Notes: generated by a model from the letters alone, not told the origin. DNA of 64,000 nt from a bacterium (GCA_016703065.1 JADJCU010000008.1:62001-126000), one strand, 5' to 3'; positions 24,692 to 33,879 are shown, counted from the stretch's first letter. Numbers and translations are program-made.

Positions 24692-26109
24692 TGTGCCCTC
24701 ACAAAATAGGCGCGCATCGGACTTGCGCCGACGGGCAGAGTGACGGCTGTGGTTGGAGTGGTGAGCTCCAATGTGAAGGCCCAGGGCGGCGCGAGTGGAT
24801 CAGCGCTCGACCAGAGCGTGTAGCTCGCTGCGCCGTTGACGCCCTGCCACCTGAACGAGAGTGAGTCGCCGATGCGCGCAACGGTGAGCGCTTGCGGCGC
24901 GGGCATGTCGGGCGCATTCGTGAAGGTGTCGTAGACCGTTTCAAGCAGCACGCCGTCACGGTCGGCGGCAAGCTCCCAGAACATCGCGCCGCCGAAATTT
25001 TCACTTAGAACATAGTCGCACTTCTCACGAATCGAGACGGTGTCATCATAGGTGATGAAGACGTGCGTTGCAGGGTTGAAGAGATACGACACTCGCGAAA
25101 TGGCGTTGTAGTAGCGCGTGAAGCCATTCTGATCCTCGTAGTTTTCGATCACGTCCCAATAGTCATAGAAGCCGTTCTCCCACGTGCCGTGCGGCGAAAC
25201 GCCGCTGAACGATTGATAGAGACCGTTGTTTGCGGTGTTAACATTGGCGAACCCCTTGCCATAAAACGGTATGCCGAGCACCAGCTTGTCGCGGGGAACG
25301 CCTTCCTGCAGGAACGCTTGCATGGCGTTGTCGGAATTGAACGTCGAGTGCACAGGCTCGGCGAACGGATTGGCCGCGTCCATGTAGAGCGGCGCATTGA
25401 AATAGGTGTATTCGGCCCACGCTCCGCTGAAGTCGTAACACATGACGTTTACAAAATCGAGCGCGTTCATCAGCCCGCTCCAATCGAGATTCTGAATGTG
25501 CTCTTCAGTCGCAGAAGCGGCCATGGTCAGCAGGAACTCGCGGTTGTAGACCGATTCCAGGGAATCGAGCTTGACGCGCAGCAAGTCGCAGAGCAAAACA
25601 TAGTTCGCGGCATCTTCGGGCCGTTCGATATTTCCGGGTTCGCCGCCCCCGTCGGGGTACTCCCAGTCGATGTCGACGCCGTCGAAGCCATACTCGACCA
25701 TGAACACTACGCACGAACTCGCAAACGTCTCACGCGACTGAGCGGTCAAACAGACATCTGAGAAGTAATCACTGTAGCTCCATCCGCCAACGGAAATGAG
25801 CGTCTGCAGATGCGGGTGCTGCTGCTTCAGAATCTCCAGTTGATGGAAGTTGCCGCGCTCGCAGCCCGGGTCCCAACAGTCACCGGGATAGAAGCGGTCG
25901 ATGTCCGCGTACCAATCGCTCAACGCGATCACGCCGTTTGAGATCGTCGCGAACGCATAGTTGATATGCGTGAGATGCTGCGCCGGAATATCCGTGACGA
26001 GATAGTTGCGCGCGTAGATCGCCCAATTGGGATAGTAGCCGACAATGCGCTCGGCGTAGAGATTTGTCACGCAGAGCAGAGTAAGCAGACTACTCAGCCG
26101 TAACCACAT
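24688..26109 (-). CDS. Exported glycoside hydrolase family 18 (chitinase-like)
   Basis: The ATG at 26109 begins a signal peptide (MWLRLSSLLTLLCVTNLYA); the frame is open farther upstream but that part overlaps the neighbouring gene and is not credible. The GH18 barrel is clear: RIVGYYPNWAIY near the N-terminus, LQTLISVGGWSYSDYF, and catalytic DGVDIDWEYP with Asp143, Asp146, Asp148 and the acid Glu150. MCYDFSGAWAEYTYFNAPLY and LVLGIPFYGKGF follow. The C-terminal ~75 residues are the shared Fn3-like module (LTVARIGDSLSFRWQGVNG). It should hydrolyse beta-1,4-GlcNAc polymers outside the cytoplasm. 473 residues; overlaps its upstream neighbour by 20 bases. Confidence 0.92.
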   Translation of the reverse strand: MWLRLSSLLTLLCVTNLYAERIVGYYPNWAIYARNYLVTDIPAQHLTHINYAFATISNGVIALSDWYADIDRFYPGDCWDPGCERGNFHQLEILKQQHPHLQTLISVGGWSYSDYFSDVCLTAQSRETFASSCVVFMVEYGFDGVDIDWEYPDGGGEPGNIERPEDAANYVLLCDLLRVKLDSLESVYNREFLLTMAASATEEHIQNLDWSGLMNALDFVNVMCYDFSGAWAEYTYFNAPLYMDAANPFAEPVHSTFNSDNAMQAFLQEGVPRDKLVLGIPFYGKGFANVNTANNGLYQSFSGVSPHGTWENGFYDYWDVIENYEDQNGFTRYYNAISRVSYLFNPATHVFITYDDTVSIREKCDYVLSENFGGAMFWELAADRDGVLLETVYDTFTNAPDMPAPQALTVARIGDSLSFRWQGVNGAASYTLWSSADPLAPPWAFTLELTTPTTAVTLPVGASPMRAYFVRAQ

Positions 26110-28510
26110 AGATACGCTCCGGGTTTGGCGGAAGCGGCAGCATCGAGGATGTTGCCGAAGTGCTAAGTTCAAGTTCGTAACTTGCGAACGGCGCGACCGG
26201 ATTGTTGGTCGACCACAGTTTGTATTGCGTCGCACCGACGACCACGTTCCACCGGAAGGAGAGCGAATCGCCGAGCGAAACAACCGTGAATCCCGCAGGC
26301 GCGGACAGATCACCGGTCGTGCCCTTTTTCATACCGTTGCCGAAGCTCGCGACCCAAACATCGTGGCTGTTGTACGGATTGAAGAAGACGCGCTGCGGAT
26401 GCGCGAATGGATATTCTTCAAGAGCAAGCCATGTCGGCGTTACACTTGACAGGTTGTCGGTATAGAGCAACCCGGCGGTTTCGGTCGTGACATAGGCAAC
26501 ATCGGGATCATCGGGATGCACGGTGATGGATTCGCTGTAGAGTTCGTCGCAAATTCTCGACCAGTTCACGCCGCGATTGGTTGTGCGAAAGACGCCGCCG
26601 CGATCATTGGGTGCACCGCCCCAGCCGCGATGGACGGCGACGTACCACGTATTCTGAGCAGCGTCATGCGGATCGATGACGACATCTTTGGTCCAATAGA
26701 CCATCATCGAGTCGGAGCGGTCGCTCCAGCTCGCGCCTTGATTGGTCGAGACGAATGTACCCGAGCTGTAGGTGAATTGCGTGGTGCGGCGGCCCGAGTA
26801 GGTGCAAACGACGGTACCATCGTTCAAGACTTCCACGACGTAGGGATGCCCCTCAGTGCGCGGCGGAACGGCAAGGCGCGTCCACGTTGAGCCGCTCCCT
26901 GCGGAGAGATTGTTGGTGACGAAGATGCCGCCTTGCGTCGAGTGCACGACGCTCGCATACATTCGTTCGCCACTGGTCGGGTCGAGCGCGAGCCAGATTA
27001 CGGGATGATTGAAGTCGTGCATCATCGACCACGTCTCGCCGCTGTCACTCGAATGCCAAATCTGTCCGTCACCGCCGTCGATGCGCGCATCGGTGAGATA
27101 GGTACTCTGATAAAGATCATGCACAGTACTTCCCGCGCCGTAGAGCAGGCCGTTCGCGTGCTGTACGACGTGATAGACGGTATTCACGGAGTGCGCGTTG
27201 TTATTGTCAATGTCGGGCCGCGCCCACGTCTCGCCGCCGTCGTTTGAATACCCGGCGGTGATATCAGTCCAACTCGCAAACAGGCGTTCGGGACTCGACC
27301 AATGAACATGCCAGACACTCGTCGGTTCGAGGCCGTTTGAGGTATAGAAAAGTCCGCGCGGAGTTGCCGCACCGCTCGGGTTGCGGTCAGCGGGGCTCAC
27401 GTAGACGGCCTGAAAAGTCTGTCCGCCATCGATGGTCAGATGCACAAACCCATAATCCGTGATGATACACTGCCACGGATTCGTCGGAGCGACCGCAAAG
27501 CCCAGGGCCTGCCCGGCCCAACCCCAACCTTCGTCGCCACCTTGTCCGCACCAACCCGTTTGCACGTTGACGTTGTTCACAGTTTGCATCATGCTCGTCC
27601 AATTCGCGCCGCCGTTTGTCGAACGCAAGACATGCGGATGATAGAACGGCGGATTTCCTCCGGCGGCCCAGAGCGTGTCGACTTCAGCATGCGACATGCC
27701 GACCCAGAACGGAATCGAACCGACGGGCAGACTTGCGAAGCGATTCGTCCAGCTCGCATCGCCCAAAGTATAGGTGTAGAGTCCTTGCGTGATCTCGAAA
27801 TCACCGCCGCCGATGCCGGGATAGACATCGGCACCGGAAGCGGTCGTGCAGAGGAAGCGCGTCGTATTTCCGGACGCACTTGCGGCGAACGAGATCATCG
27901 ATTGTCCGGCGGCGATACCGGGAGTCGAGAGGATAGTGAAGCTGCTGCCGCCATTCAGGGAGCGCAAGAGTCCGGCGCTCGTGCCAACATAGATTGAATC
28001 ACCGTCGAAGAACGCTCCGGCAAGATGCAGGCCGCCTGCATTGGTGTAGCGCTGCGCAAAGGTAGCGCCGCCGTCGGAGGAGAAGTAGAGTGACGTGTAC
28101 GAGCTGACGACGACACGATCGGGGTCGCTGAAATCGGCGCACAGGTTCCACGCGTCTTCGCCGGTGGGATCGGTGATAACGTCCCACGTTGCGCCGCCGT
28201 CGGTGGTTTTGACCGGGCGCGCGCCGTATTCGACATCGAGTGCGTAGCGAATCGACGGATCGTTGGTGAAACGGATCACCGTGTAATTGTTCGACGAGAC
28301 TTGCCGGAAGTCGACGGTTTCGAAGCTTGCGCCGCCGTCGGTCGTGTGAAACCACTCGCCCATATCACAGCCGATGTAGAATTCGGCTGAGTTTTGCGGC
28401 GAAATGGCGGGATTGAATTGTCCTCCTCCGCCGCCGCGACCGCGCGCGAACCACTCGGTGGGCTGAGCAAAGAGCGGCAGAGCCAGACAGAGAGTAAAGA
28501 GGAGTCGCAT
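26090..28510 (-). CDS. Exported Asp-box/BNR beta-propeller protein
   Basis: An 806-residue protein with a signal peptide (MRLLFTLCLALPLFAQ). At least eight Asp-box motifs of the SxDGGxTW type are visible (TTDGGASF, TTDGGATW, SSDGGATF, STNGGANW, SNDGGETW, SSDSGETW, STNQGASW, TTNRGVNW), as in BNR/sortilin-type or GH74-like double propellers. Candidate catalytic acids cannot be assigned with confidence. A Gly-rich ARGRGGGGGQF follows the signal peptide. The final 75 residues are the Fn3-like module of the neighbouring genes (FTVVSLGDSLSFRWNVVVG). It may bind or cleave a polysaccharide; a binding-only role is equally possible. Confidence 0.8.
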   Translation of the reverse strand: MRLLFTLCLALPLFAQPTEWFARGRGGGGGQFNPAISPQNSAEFYIGCDMGEWFHTTDGGASFETVDFRQVSSNNYTVIRFTNDPSIRYALDVEYGARPVKTTDGGATWDVITDPTGEDAWNLCADFSDPDRVVVSSYTSLYFSSDGGATFAQRYTNAGGLHLAGAFFDGDSIYVGTSAGLLRSLNGGSSFTILSTPGIAAGQSMISFAASASGNTTRFLCTTASGADVYPGIGGGDFEITQGLYTYTLGDASWTNRFASLPVGSIPFWVGMSHAEVDTLWAAGGNPPFYHPHVLRSTNGGANWTSMMQTVNNVNVQTGWCGQGGDEGWGWAGQALGFAVAPTNPWQCIITDYGFVHLTIDGGQTFQAVYVSPADRNPSGAATPRGLFYTSNGLEPTSVWHVHWSSPERLFASWTDITAGYSNDGGETWARPDIDNNNAHSVNTVYHVVQHANGLLYGAGSTVHDLYQSTYLTDARIDGGDGQIWHSSDSGETWSMMHDFNHPVIWLALDPTSGERMYASVVHSTQGGIFVTNNLSAGSGSTWTRLAVPPRTEGHPYVVEVLNDGTVVCTYSGRRTTQFTYSSGTFVSTNQGASWSDRSDSMMVYWTKDVVIDPHDAAQNTWYVAVHRGWGGAPNDRGGVFRTTNRGVNWSRICDELYSESITVHPDDPDVAYVTTETAGLLYTDNLSSVTPTWLALEEYPFAHPQRVFFNPYNSHDVWVASFGNGMKKGTTGDLSAPAGFTVVSLGDSLSFRWNVVVGATQYKLWSTNNPVAPFASYELELSTSATSSMLPLPPNPERIYVVTAE

Positions 28511-28524
28511 GTTGTCATTCCCCT

Positions 28525-30054
28525 CTACGGACAGACCGTGACGACTTTGTAGAATCCGGGATTTGGCTCGGCATCAAACGGCGAGATCGAATAGGTGACC
28601 TGGTTCGCAACATCGGGCAGGAGGTTTTGCGCGACGACGGTCCATCCCGCCGGAAACGACGCATCATTGTCCGGCGCAGAATAGAGCGTGTAGCGCGCGC
28701 TATCACCGCCGAGATTTGTCCAACGGAAGTTCAAGTGATTTGCATCGTGCACAATCGCGAGATCGGAGACTTCAATGTGGAAGCAGTTGTCGCATTCATC
28801 GGGCAGGCCGTCCCGATCAACGTCGACGGATGTGCCTGATTCGATGTCGCAGGGATCGGCGATGTTGTTGCCGTTGCAATCAACGAGCGAGTCAGGGATT
28901 ACTTTGAAGACTTCGCCGCCGCCGAGGTCACAGATGTAGAGTTCGCCGTAGGCATCTTCGCCGAAGCTCGAAACACCCGCGATGGATCCGATGGCCGGAT
29001 CGAAAGCGGCGGTCCATTCGGTGGAATCGGTGGTGCCGTTAGCGCCGTCCCAGCGGAAGCTCCAGATTTGCGCGGAGCAGTAGTCGGCATAGAAGTACGA
29101 TCCGTACAGGCTGGGAATCGCGCAGCCGCGATAGACATACCCGCCGGTGATGGAGCAGCCGATACCGTGCGAATAGGCGGTGACGGGCAAAGTCAAGTCG
29201 GGTGAGTTGCAAATGCAGCCGGTGAGTCCGGTGCAATTGAACCCTTCCATGCAGCGCCAGCCATAGTTGCGCCCGCCCGTGTCGCTTGCGGCCTCGACAT
29301 CTACCTCTTCCCACGCGTCCTGGCCGACATCTCCGACGTACATGTCGCCGGTCAACCGGTCAAAGCTCCAACGCCACGGATTGCGCAAGCCGAGCGTCCA
29401 GATTTCGGGGCGATAGCCCGGCACACCGACAAACGGATTGTTGGCAGGGATTCCGTAATTGTTGGGCGGTTGCGGCGTGTTGACGTCGATGCGCAGCATT
29501 TTACCGAGCAGCGAGTTGGTGTTTTGCGCATTGTTCTGCGGATCGTTGCCGCTGCCTCCGTCGCCGAGTCCGATATAGAGATAGCCGTCGGGACCGAAGT
29601 GGATGCAGCCGCCGTTGTGGTTTTCGTAGGGCTGCGTCTGCGTCAAGATATTGAAGCGGCTGGTGGCAACTGCACTATCGGGATCAGCGGAGACCGTGTA
29701 GCGGGCAATCACGCTGGTACCGCTGTTGTCATTATAGCTGACGAAGAAGTAGCCGTTGTTTTGGTAATCGGGATGAAAGGCGAGGCCGAGCAGACCGCGT
29801 TCATTACCGGAGCTGACGACGATGGAATCAATATCGAGGAACGGCACGGGGTCGAGCGTGTTCGTGTCCAGGTGAAAGACACGAATGCGCGCCTCATGCT
29901 GTTCGGCAATGAAGATGCGGGAGAAGTCGGCGGGGGCGTGTGTGACAAATAGGGGTCTGGCGAGGCCGGTGGCGATGCGCACGGTGGTCTGGGCGAGCGC
30001 GAGCACGGGCAGGAGGAGGGCAAGCAGGGGGAGCAGAGTTTTCAACATGTTCAT
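28525..30054 (-). CDS. Exported PQQ-type glucose/sorbosone dehydrogenase-like protein
   Basis: A 509-residue exported protein (MNMLKTLLPLLALLLPVLALAQ). Residues ~25-400 match the soluble glucose/sorbosone dehydrogenase propeller: IATGLARPLFVTHAP, RGLLGLAFHPDYQNNGYFFVSY, ENHNGGCIHFGPDGYLYIGLGDGG, LLGKMLRIDVN, LGLRNPWRWSFD, VGQDAWEEVD and GGYVYRG. The His of FHPDY and the LGLRNPWR segment are usual PQQ or active-site positions. A short DVDRDGLPDEC calcium-type motif joins it to a C-terminal Fn3-like module (DLAIVHDANHLNFRWTNLG). It may oxidise sugars in the periplasm, but many family members lack a shown activity. It is the first gene of the four-gene exported-protein cluster. Confidence 0.85.
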   Translation of the reverse strand: MNMLKTLLPLLALLLPVLALAQTTVRIATGLARPLFVTHAPADFSRIFIAEQHEARIRVFHLDTNTLDPVPFLDIDSIVVSSGNERGLLGLAFHPDYQNNGYFFVSYNDNSGTSVIARYTVSADPDSAVATSRFNILTQTQPYENHNGGCIHFGPDGYLYIGLGDGGSGNDPQNNAQNTNSLLGKMLRIDVNTPQPPNNYGIPANNPFVGVPGYRPEIWTLGLRNPWRWSFDRLTGDMYVGDVGQDAWEEVDVEAASDTGGRNYGWRCMEGFNCTGLTGCICNSPDLTLPVTAYSHGIGCSITGGYVYRGCAIPSLYGSYFYADYCSAQIWSFRWDGANGTTDSTEWTAAFDPAIGSIAGVSSFGEDAYGELYICDLGGGEVFKVIPDSLVDCNGNNIADPCDIESGTSVDVDRDGLPDECDNCFHIEVSDLAIVHDANHLNFRWTNLGGDSARYTLYSAPDNDASFPAGWTVVAQNLLPDVANQVTYSISPFDAEPNPGFYKVVTVCP

Positions 30055-30095
30055 ACGTCCTTTCAGGTGTAGTCATCCGAATGCATAAAGTAAAC

Positions 30096-30794
30096 TCAAT
30101 TGCCAGACTCTTGCAAGGTCTCGGCGGGTGATTCAGGATTCTCTGATGTTGCGTCTTCGCCACGCCGGATGGCTTCCTCTGCCGCTTGCTGTTCCGCGAG
30201 AAACTCCTCGATCAACCCGCGCAGAGCGGCCGGACTGAAGCCGGGGCGGCACTCTTTCAGCCGCTTGCGCTCCTTGAATTCAATGAACTCGACGCTTTCG
30301 AACACTCCGGGGTATTCGGCATGGAGGGCGCGGACATCGGCCATCCATTCGGGCTCGCGATAGCTGTTGGGAGCGGGGTTCTCAGAACTCTTCGTACTCT
30401 TCTTCTCTTCGGAAGACTCTTGGGAAGACTCTCTCGAAGAAGAGGAGTTTACTAAGATATTCTTAGAAGCGTCGGGAATGGGTTCAAAAAGGGTAATTCG
30501 ATATCCGGCTTGCATTTCCTCGAGTTTGGCAATGCCGAGGTCACGCAGAACTTCCAGAAAGTCCTTGACTTGCCGTCCCTGCCAGCCCCATTCGTCGGCG
30601 AGCTTACGGCACGAGACAAAAAGCTGACCGGACTTGAGATCGACATGTCCGGAGGGAAGCGGAAGCGACGTGTTGTGAAAGGCTTGGCGTTGCAGGAGGT
30701 CGAAGTAAGCCTCGATGTTCGTCCGGCGGCGGCCGTCGGTCCAGAGTGGGCACAAGAAGAACGAGCGGGGTAGTTTGACGAAGCCACGTGTCAT
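30096..30794 (-). CDS. Phage/plasmid replication-type winged-helix protein
   Basis: The ATG at 30794 (MTRGFVKLPRSFFLCPLW) is preferred to one at 30878 because the upstream residues are Pro-rich and unlike the domain. The first ~110 residues (EAYFDLLQRQAFH, SGQLFVSCRKLADEWGWQGRQVKDFLEVLRDLGIAKLEE) resemble N-terminal helix-turn-helix domains of phage replication initiators (DnaD/O-like). A Ser/Glu-rich linker (SSSSRESSQESSEEKKS) leads to a C-terminal helical part. 232 residues. It is an orphan: no other phage genes or attachment sites are seen nearby. The role is inferred from the domain only. Confidence 0.6.
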   Translation of the reverse strand: MTRGFVKLPRSFFLCPLWTDGRRRTNIEAYFDLLQRQAFHNTSLPLPSGHVDLKSGQLFVSCRKLADEWGWQGRQVKDFLEVLRDLGIAKLEEMQAGYRITLFEPIPDASKNILVNSSSSRESSQESSEEKKSTKSSENPAPNSYREPEWMADVRALHAEYPGVFESVEFIEFKERKRLKECRPGFSPAALRGLIEEFLAEQQAAEEAIRRGEDATSENPESPAETLQESGN

Positions 30795-30983
30795 GGGTGG
30801 GTCTCCAATGGTGGGATGATGAGGGGGAAAGCGAGGGGATGTCGAACGGGGAGGGACAATATACAACACAAATTTCAATTTGTCAATTCATGTTGCTTTT
30901 TTAATATATTGGTTGAACATACGGACATAATGGGGGGGGGCGGGAAACTCCCGGAGCGATACCGAGTTCAATACGTGTAGGGC

Positions 30984-31013
30984 TTGACAACCGACCCCCG
31001 GGTTTCCTATATT
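30984..31013 (+). promoter_or_regulatory. Strong sigma70-like promoter abutting the start codon
   Basis: TTGACA (30984-30989) and TATATT (31008-31013) are 18 bases apart. The start point would fall at or very near the ATG at 31020, and no ribosome site is visible, which suggests a leaderless transcript for the Cys-rich protein. Confidence 0.55.
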
Positions 31014-31019
31014 TAGACC

Positions 31020-31517
31020 ATGCAAAAGCGCCAATTCTATCGGATCATTGCGGTTTCTATGCTGACGGCCTTTGTGCTGACGGCAACGGTGCCGTATTTT
31101 TGTTCGACGGGATGGTGCTGCGGTCAACACAAGAGTCAGGCACTGACGACCCCGGTTATGTTCGGTCCTGACGAGGCGGCTCCGGAGTCGGATTGCTGCG
31201 GCGGTGGCGGCCCTCAAGCTCCGGCGACTGATGAGACCGATTGTTGCGGCGGCGGTATCTCGATGAAAGCGAACGCGCCTGAAACCGATTGCTGCGGCGG
31301 CGGACCTCAGCCGCTTCGCGAAACAGCGGACAACTCGTGCGGCGGAAGCTGTGCGACGGGCTGCTGCAAGATCGCAGCTGCGTCGTATGTGCGGGCCGCA
31401 GATTGCGACGGCGTGATTCTGGATCATTTGGCGACGATAGACCCAGCCGATGCTTTGAATACGGGGATCGAACTGACCGACTACGTTCCTCAACCTCCGA
31501 GTCTCTTCTGCGCATAG
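31020..31517 (+). CDS. Cys-rich exported protein with CCGGG repeats, putative metal binder
   Basis: A 165-residue protein with a basic N-terminus and one hydrophobic stretch (IIAVSMLTAFVLTATVPYF), a signal peptide or anchor. It is followed by FCSTGWCCGQH and repeated Cys pairs: SDCCGGGG, ETDCCGGG (twice), then SCGGSCATGCCK. The repeats are also visible in the DNA (ACCGATTGTTGCGGCGGCGG and close copies). I do not recognise a family. Paired cysteines in Gly-rich loops suggest soft-metal binding (Cu, Zn, Hg, Ag), supported by the TonB receptor and TRASH/YHS proteins just downstream. The start probably lies at the transcription start, with no leader. Confidence 0.7.
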   Translation: MQKRQFYRIIAVSMLTAFVLTATVPYFCSTGWCCGQHKSQALTTPVMFGPDEAAPESDCCGGGGPQAPATDETDCCGGGISMKANAPETDCCGGGPQPLRETADNSCGGSCATGCCKIAAASYVRAADCDGVILDHLATIDPADALNTGIELTDYVPQPPSLFCA

Positions 31518-31521
31518 TATA

Positions 31522-31615
31522 GCAGGAGAACTCCGACCGGCGCTCTCCTGCGCGTGCATGGAGAGAACGGCAACCCAAGAACCACAAGGCCGCTGTTCCG
31601 ACAGCGGCTTTTTTT
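31522..31615 (+). promoter_or_regulatory. Leader with two hairpins ahead of the TonB receptor (possible attenuator)
   Basis: Between the Cys-rich gene and the receptor lie a first hairpin with perfect 8-bp arms (GCAGGAGA 31522-31529, TCTCCTGC 31544-31551) and then an intrinsic terminator just upstream of the receptor's ribosome site. It could simply end the Cys-rich gene's transcript, or act as a regulated leader for the receptor. Confidence 0.45.
31589..31615 (+). terminator. Intrinsic terminator
   Basis: Perfect 8-bp stem GCCGCTGT / ACAGCGGC with a TCCG loop and seven T residues, 14 bases before the receptor ATG. The strength and position are striking for a site inside a presumed metal operon. 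Confidence 0.9.
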
Positions 31616-31628
31616 GTTGAGGAAAGTC

Positions 31629-33845
31629 ATGGAACGAAACAGAAAGACAAGGCGATACGCGGCGCCGCTCTTCGCGGCACTCGCGATCTGGATTCCGCTG
31701 CGGGTTAACGCAGGAACGCTGCGGGGGATGATTCACGATCAGGACACTGGCGACGTGCTGGTGGGCGCATCGGCCGTGCTCGACGGCACGCAGCGCGGCG
31801 CGGCGACAAATCCAAAGGGAATATTCACGATCAGTCAGCTTGCGGCGGGCCGTTACGTGCTGAAGATCTCGATGCTCGGCTATGAGTCATTGGAGACTGA
31901 AGCAGTGATTGGCGAAACGGACACCGTGATGATGCATTTGGCGCTCGCTCCGTCCGCGATCGAAGGGGACGAAGTGACCATCGAAGCGGAACGCGCGAAG
32001 TCGGGGCTGGACAACACATCGACGGTGCGCAAAGAGGTGATCACGGGCGCGGATTTGCAGACAAAGAGCAAGGACGGCGGCCTGTTGTCTGCGCTGCAGA
32101 ATAAGACCGGCCTGAGGACAAAACCGTGCGCGCTGTGCGGCGCGGCGGGGATCGGCATGCAGGGACTCGATCCGTCGTATACGGAAATCAACGTCGACGG
32201 ACTTCCCGTGTTGTCGGGACTCGGCACTCTTTACGGACTCGACGGATTGTCGGTGAGCGACGTAAAAGAAGTTCAGGTGACGAAAGGCTCGGGATCGAGT
32301 CTGTTTGGCAGCGGGGCGATTGCGGGCGCGGTGAATCTGGTGAGCTCGCGTCCGGCGTTGAAGCCGACGCTGTTGACGAATATTTCGCTGGACAACAACG
32401 GGAAGAGCACGATTTCGGCAAGCGCATCGGGATTGACGGGGCGTTTGCCGATGCGGCTGTCGCTGATGAACTCGGCTGAACCACAGTATGTCGATACGGA
32501 CGACGACGGATTAACGGACACGCCGAAGTATCGTCGCTTCAATCTCAACTATGCGATGGATCCGCGCTTGAAATCCGGCATATTGAAACTCGGCGCGCGC
32601 CTGTTTACCGAGCATCGTTACGCGGGCGAAACGAATTGGCATACGGGACGGCGCGGCGGGACGGCTGTCTATGGCCGTGACATCCTGACGGATCGTGGCG
32701 AGGTTTCGGGCAAGTATGAGTTTCCGCTGGCCGGAAAATTCAAGGGCGGGTTGGAAAGCGCGCTCGTGCGGCACGAACAGGAGTCATGGTACGGTGCGAC
32801 GAGCTACAACGCGACTCAGGAGCTCTATCTTGCGAAGGCTTCGGCGCGCGGGGAGTGGAACAAGAATCATGCGTCGGTGTTTGAGCTGCTGTTCAATCAT
32901 CAGGATTACCGCGACAATCTGATCCTCCCTGTCGAGACGGATTTGCTCTACAACACGCCCGGCGCGACCGTCGAGCACACAGTGCATCTTGACGATGCGG
33001 ACCGCTTAACAGTTCAGGGCGGAACAAAGATTGAATACTGGGAGGCCTATGGAGTCGAGGTTATTCCGCGAGGTTCGCTGCTCTTTAAGCCGAATGTCGC
33101 GACGGGCTTCCGGCTTTCCGGTGGCGCGGGATTTCGTCCGGTGTCGATCTTCAGTTTGGAGGAGGCCGCTCACGCGGGCTTCGAGAAGGTGATTGTGCCG
33201 GCCTCGCTCGCTCCGGAGCGGAGCACGGCGGGATCGTTTGCGGTGAACCGGCAGTGGATGAAATCGAGGTTTGCCGTTAACGCGGATGTGTCGCTGTTCT
33301 ACACGCACTTTGACGATAAGGTCGTGCTGCGCTACGGATCACATCACGGGGAAACGGTGTATGCAAATTCGCCGGAGGCGTATAGTGTGGGCAGTGAGGT
33401 GCAGACCGGGCTTTCACTGACGAGCGGCTGGAGCGTCGATCTTGGCGGACGCGTCTCGAAGGTCCGTTATGACGACGGTGCGGGGACGTTTCGCAATGCG
33501 GAGTTTCAGAGCGTCTACTCGGGGAATGCGGGAGTATCTAAGCAGTTCCGGAGCACGGGAGTTACCGCAGAGTTGAATGTCGGGCTGTTTGGGCCGCAAT
33601 ATTTGCCCGAAGGACGGGGCCGCGACAAATCACCTGCATTTGCAATTTGGAGCGGCGGGCTGACGAAGTCGTGGAAGAATTTGTCGTTGTCGGCCTCGGT
33701 AAACAACCTGTTTGACTGGACACAACCGGACGATCCGTACTTGCGCGACGAGACCGGCAGGCTTCTGCTCGACTCGTCGTTGATTTATGGTCCGCAGTTA
33801 GGCCGCACGGTCGCGGTCGCGTTGACGTGGCGGCACACGTCGTAA
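31629..33845 (+). CDS. TonB-dependent outer-membrane receptor, metal-associated type
   Basis: The ATG at 31629 follows GAGGAAAG. After a signal peptide the protein has a carboxypeptidase-regulatory-like domain (GTLRGMIHDQDTGDVLVGA ... AAGRYVLKISMLGYESLE), then a plug (KTGLRTKPCALCGAAGIGMQGL ... EINVDGLPVLSGLGTLYGLDGLSVSDVKEVQVTKGSGSSLFGSGAIAGAVNLVS) and a barrel ending in a C-terminal strand (TVAVALTWRHTS). The CALCG pair in the plug is unusual and, as I recall, occurs in receptors encoded beside copper or other metal genes. 738 residues. The neighbours support uptake of a metal or metal complex; which metal is not shown. Confidence 0.88.
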   Translation: MERNRKTRRYAAPLFAALAIWIPLRVNAGTLRGMIHDQDTGDVLVGASAVLDGTQRGAATNPKGIFTISQLAAGRYVLKISMLGYESLETEAVIGETDTVMMHLALAPSAIEGDEVTIEAERAKSGLDNTSTVRKEVITGADLQTKSKDGGLLSALQNKTGLRTKPCALCGAAGIGMQGLDPSYTEINVDGLPVLSGLGTLYGLDGLSVSDVKEVQVTKGSGSSLFGSGAIAGAVNLVSSRPALKPTLLTNISLDNNGKSTISASASGLTGRLPMRLSLMNSAEPQYVDTDDDGLTDTPKYRRFNLNYAMDPRLKSGILKLGARLFTEHRYAGETNWHTGRRGGTAVYGRDILTDRGEVSGKYEFPLAGKFKGGLESALVRHEQESWYGATSYNATQELYLAKASARGEWNKNHASVFELLFNHQDYRDNLILPVETDLLYNTPGATVEHTVHLDDADRLTVQGGTKIEYWEAYGVEVIPRGSLLFKPNVATGFRLSGGAGFRPVSIFSLEEAAHAGFEKVIVPASLAPERSTAGSFAVNRQWMKSRFAVNADVSLFYTHFDDKVVLRYGSHHGETVYANSPEAYSVGSEVQTGLSLTSGWSVDLGGRVSKVRYDDGAGTFRNAEFQSVYSGNAGVSKQFRSTGVTAELNVGLFGPQYLPEGRGRDKSPAFAIWSGGLTKSWKNLSLSASVNNLFDWTQPDDPYLRDETGRLLLDSSLIYGPQLGRTVAVALTWRHTS

Positions 33846-33879
33846 CATGAGTCTTCAATCCACACAAAGGAATCGAGAT

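Noticed and set aside
30931..30940. Run of G residues upstream of the metal cassette as a phase-variable tract
   Set aside because: It is intergenic, more than 80 bases from the start codon and outside the predicted promoter; more likely a sequencing-sensitive homopolymer.
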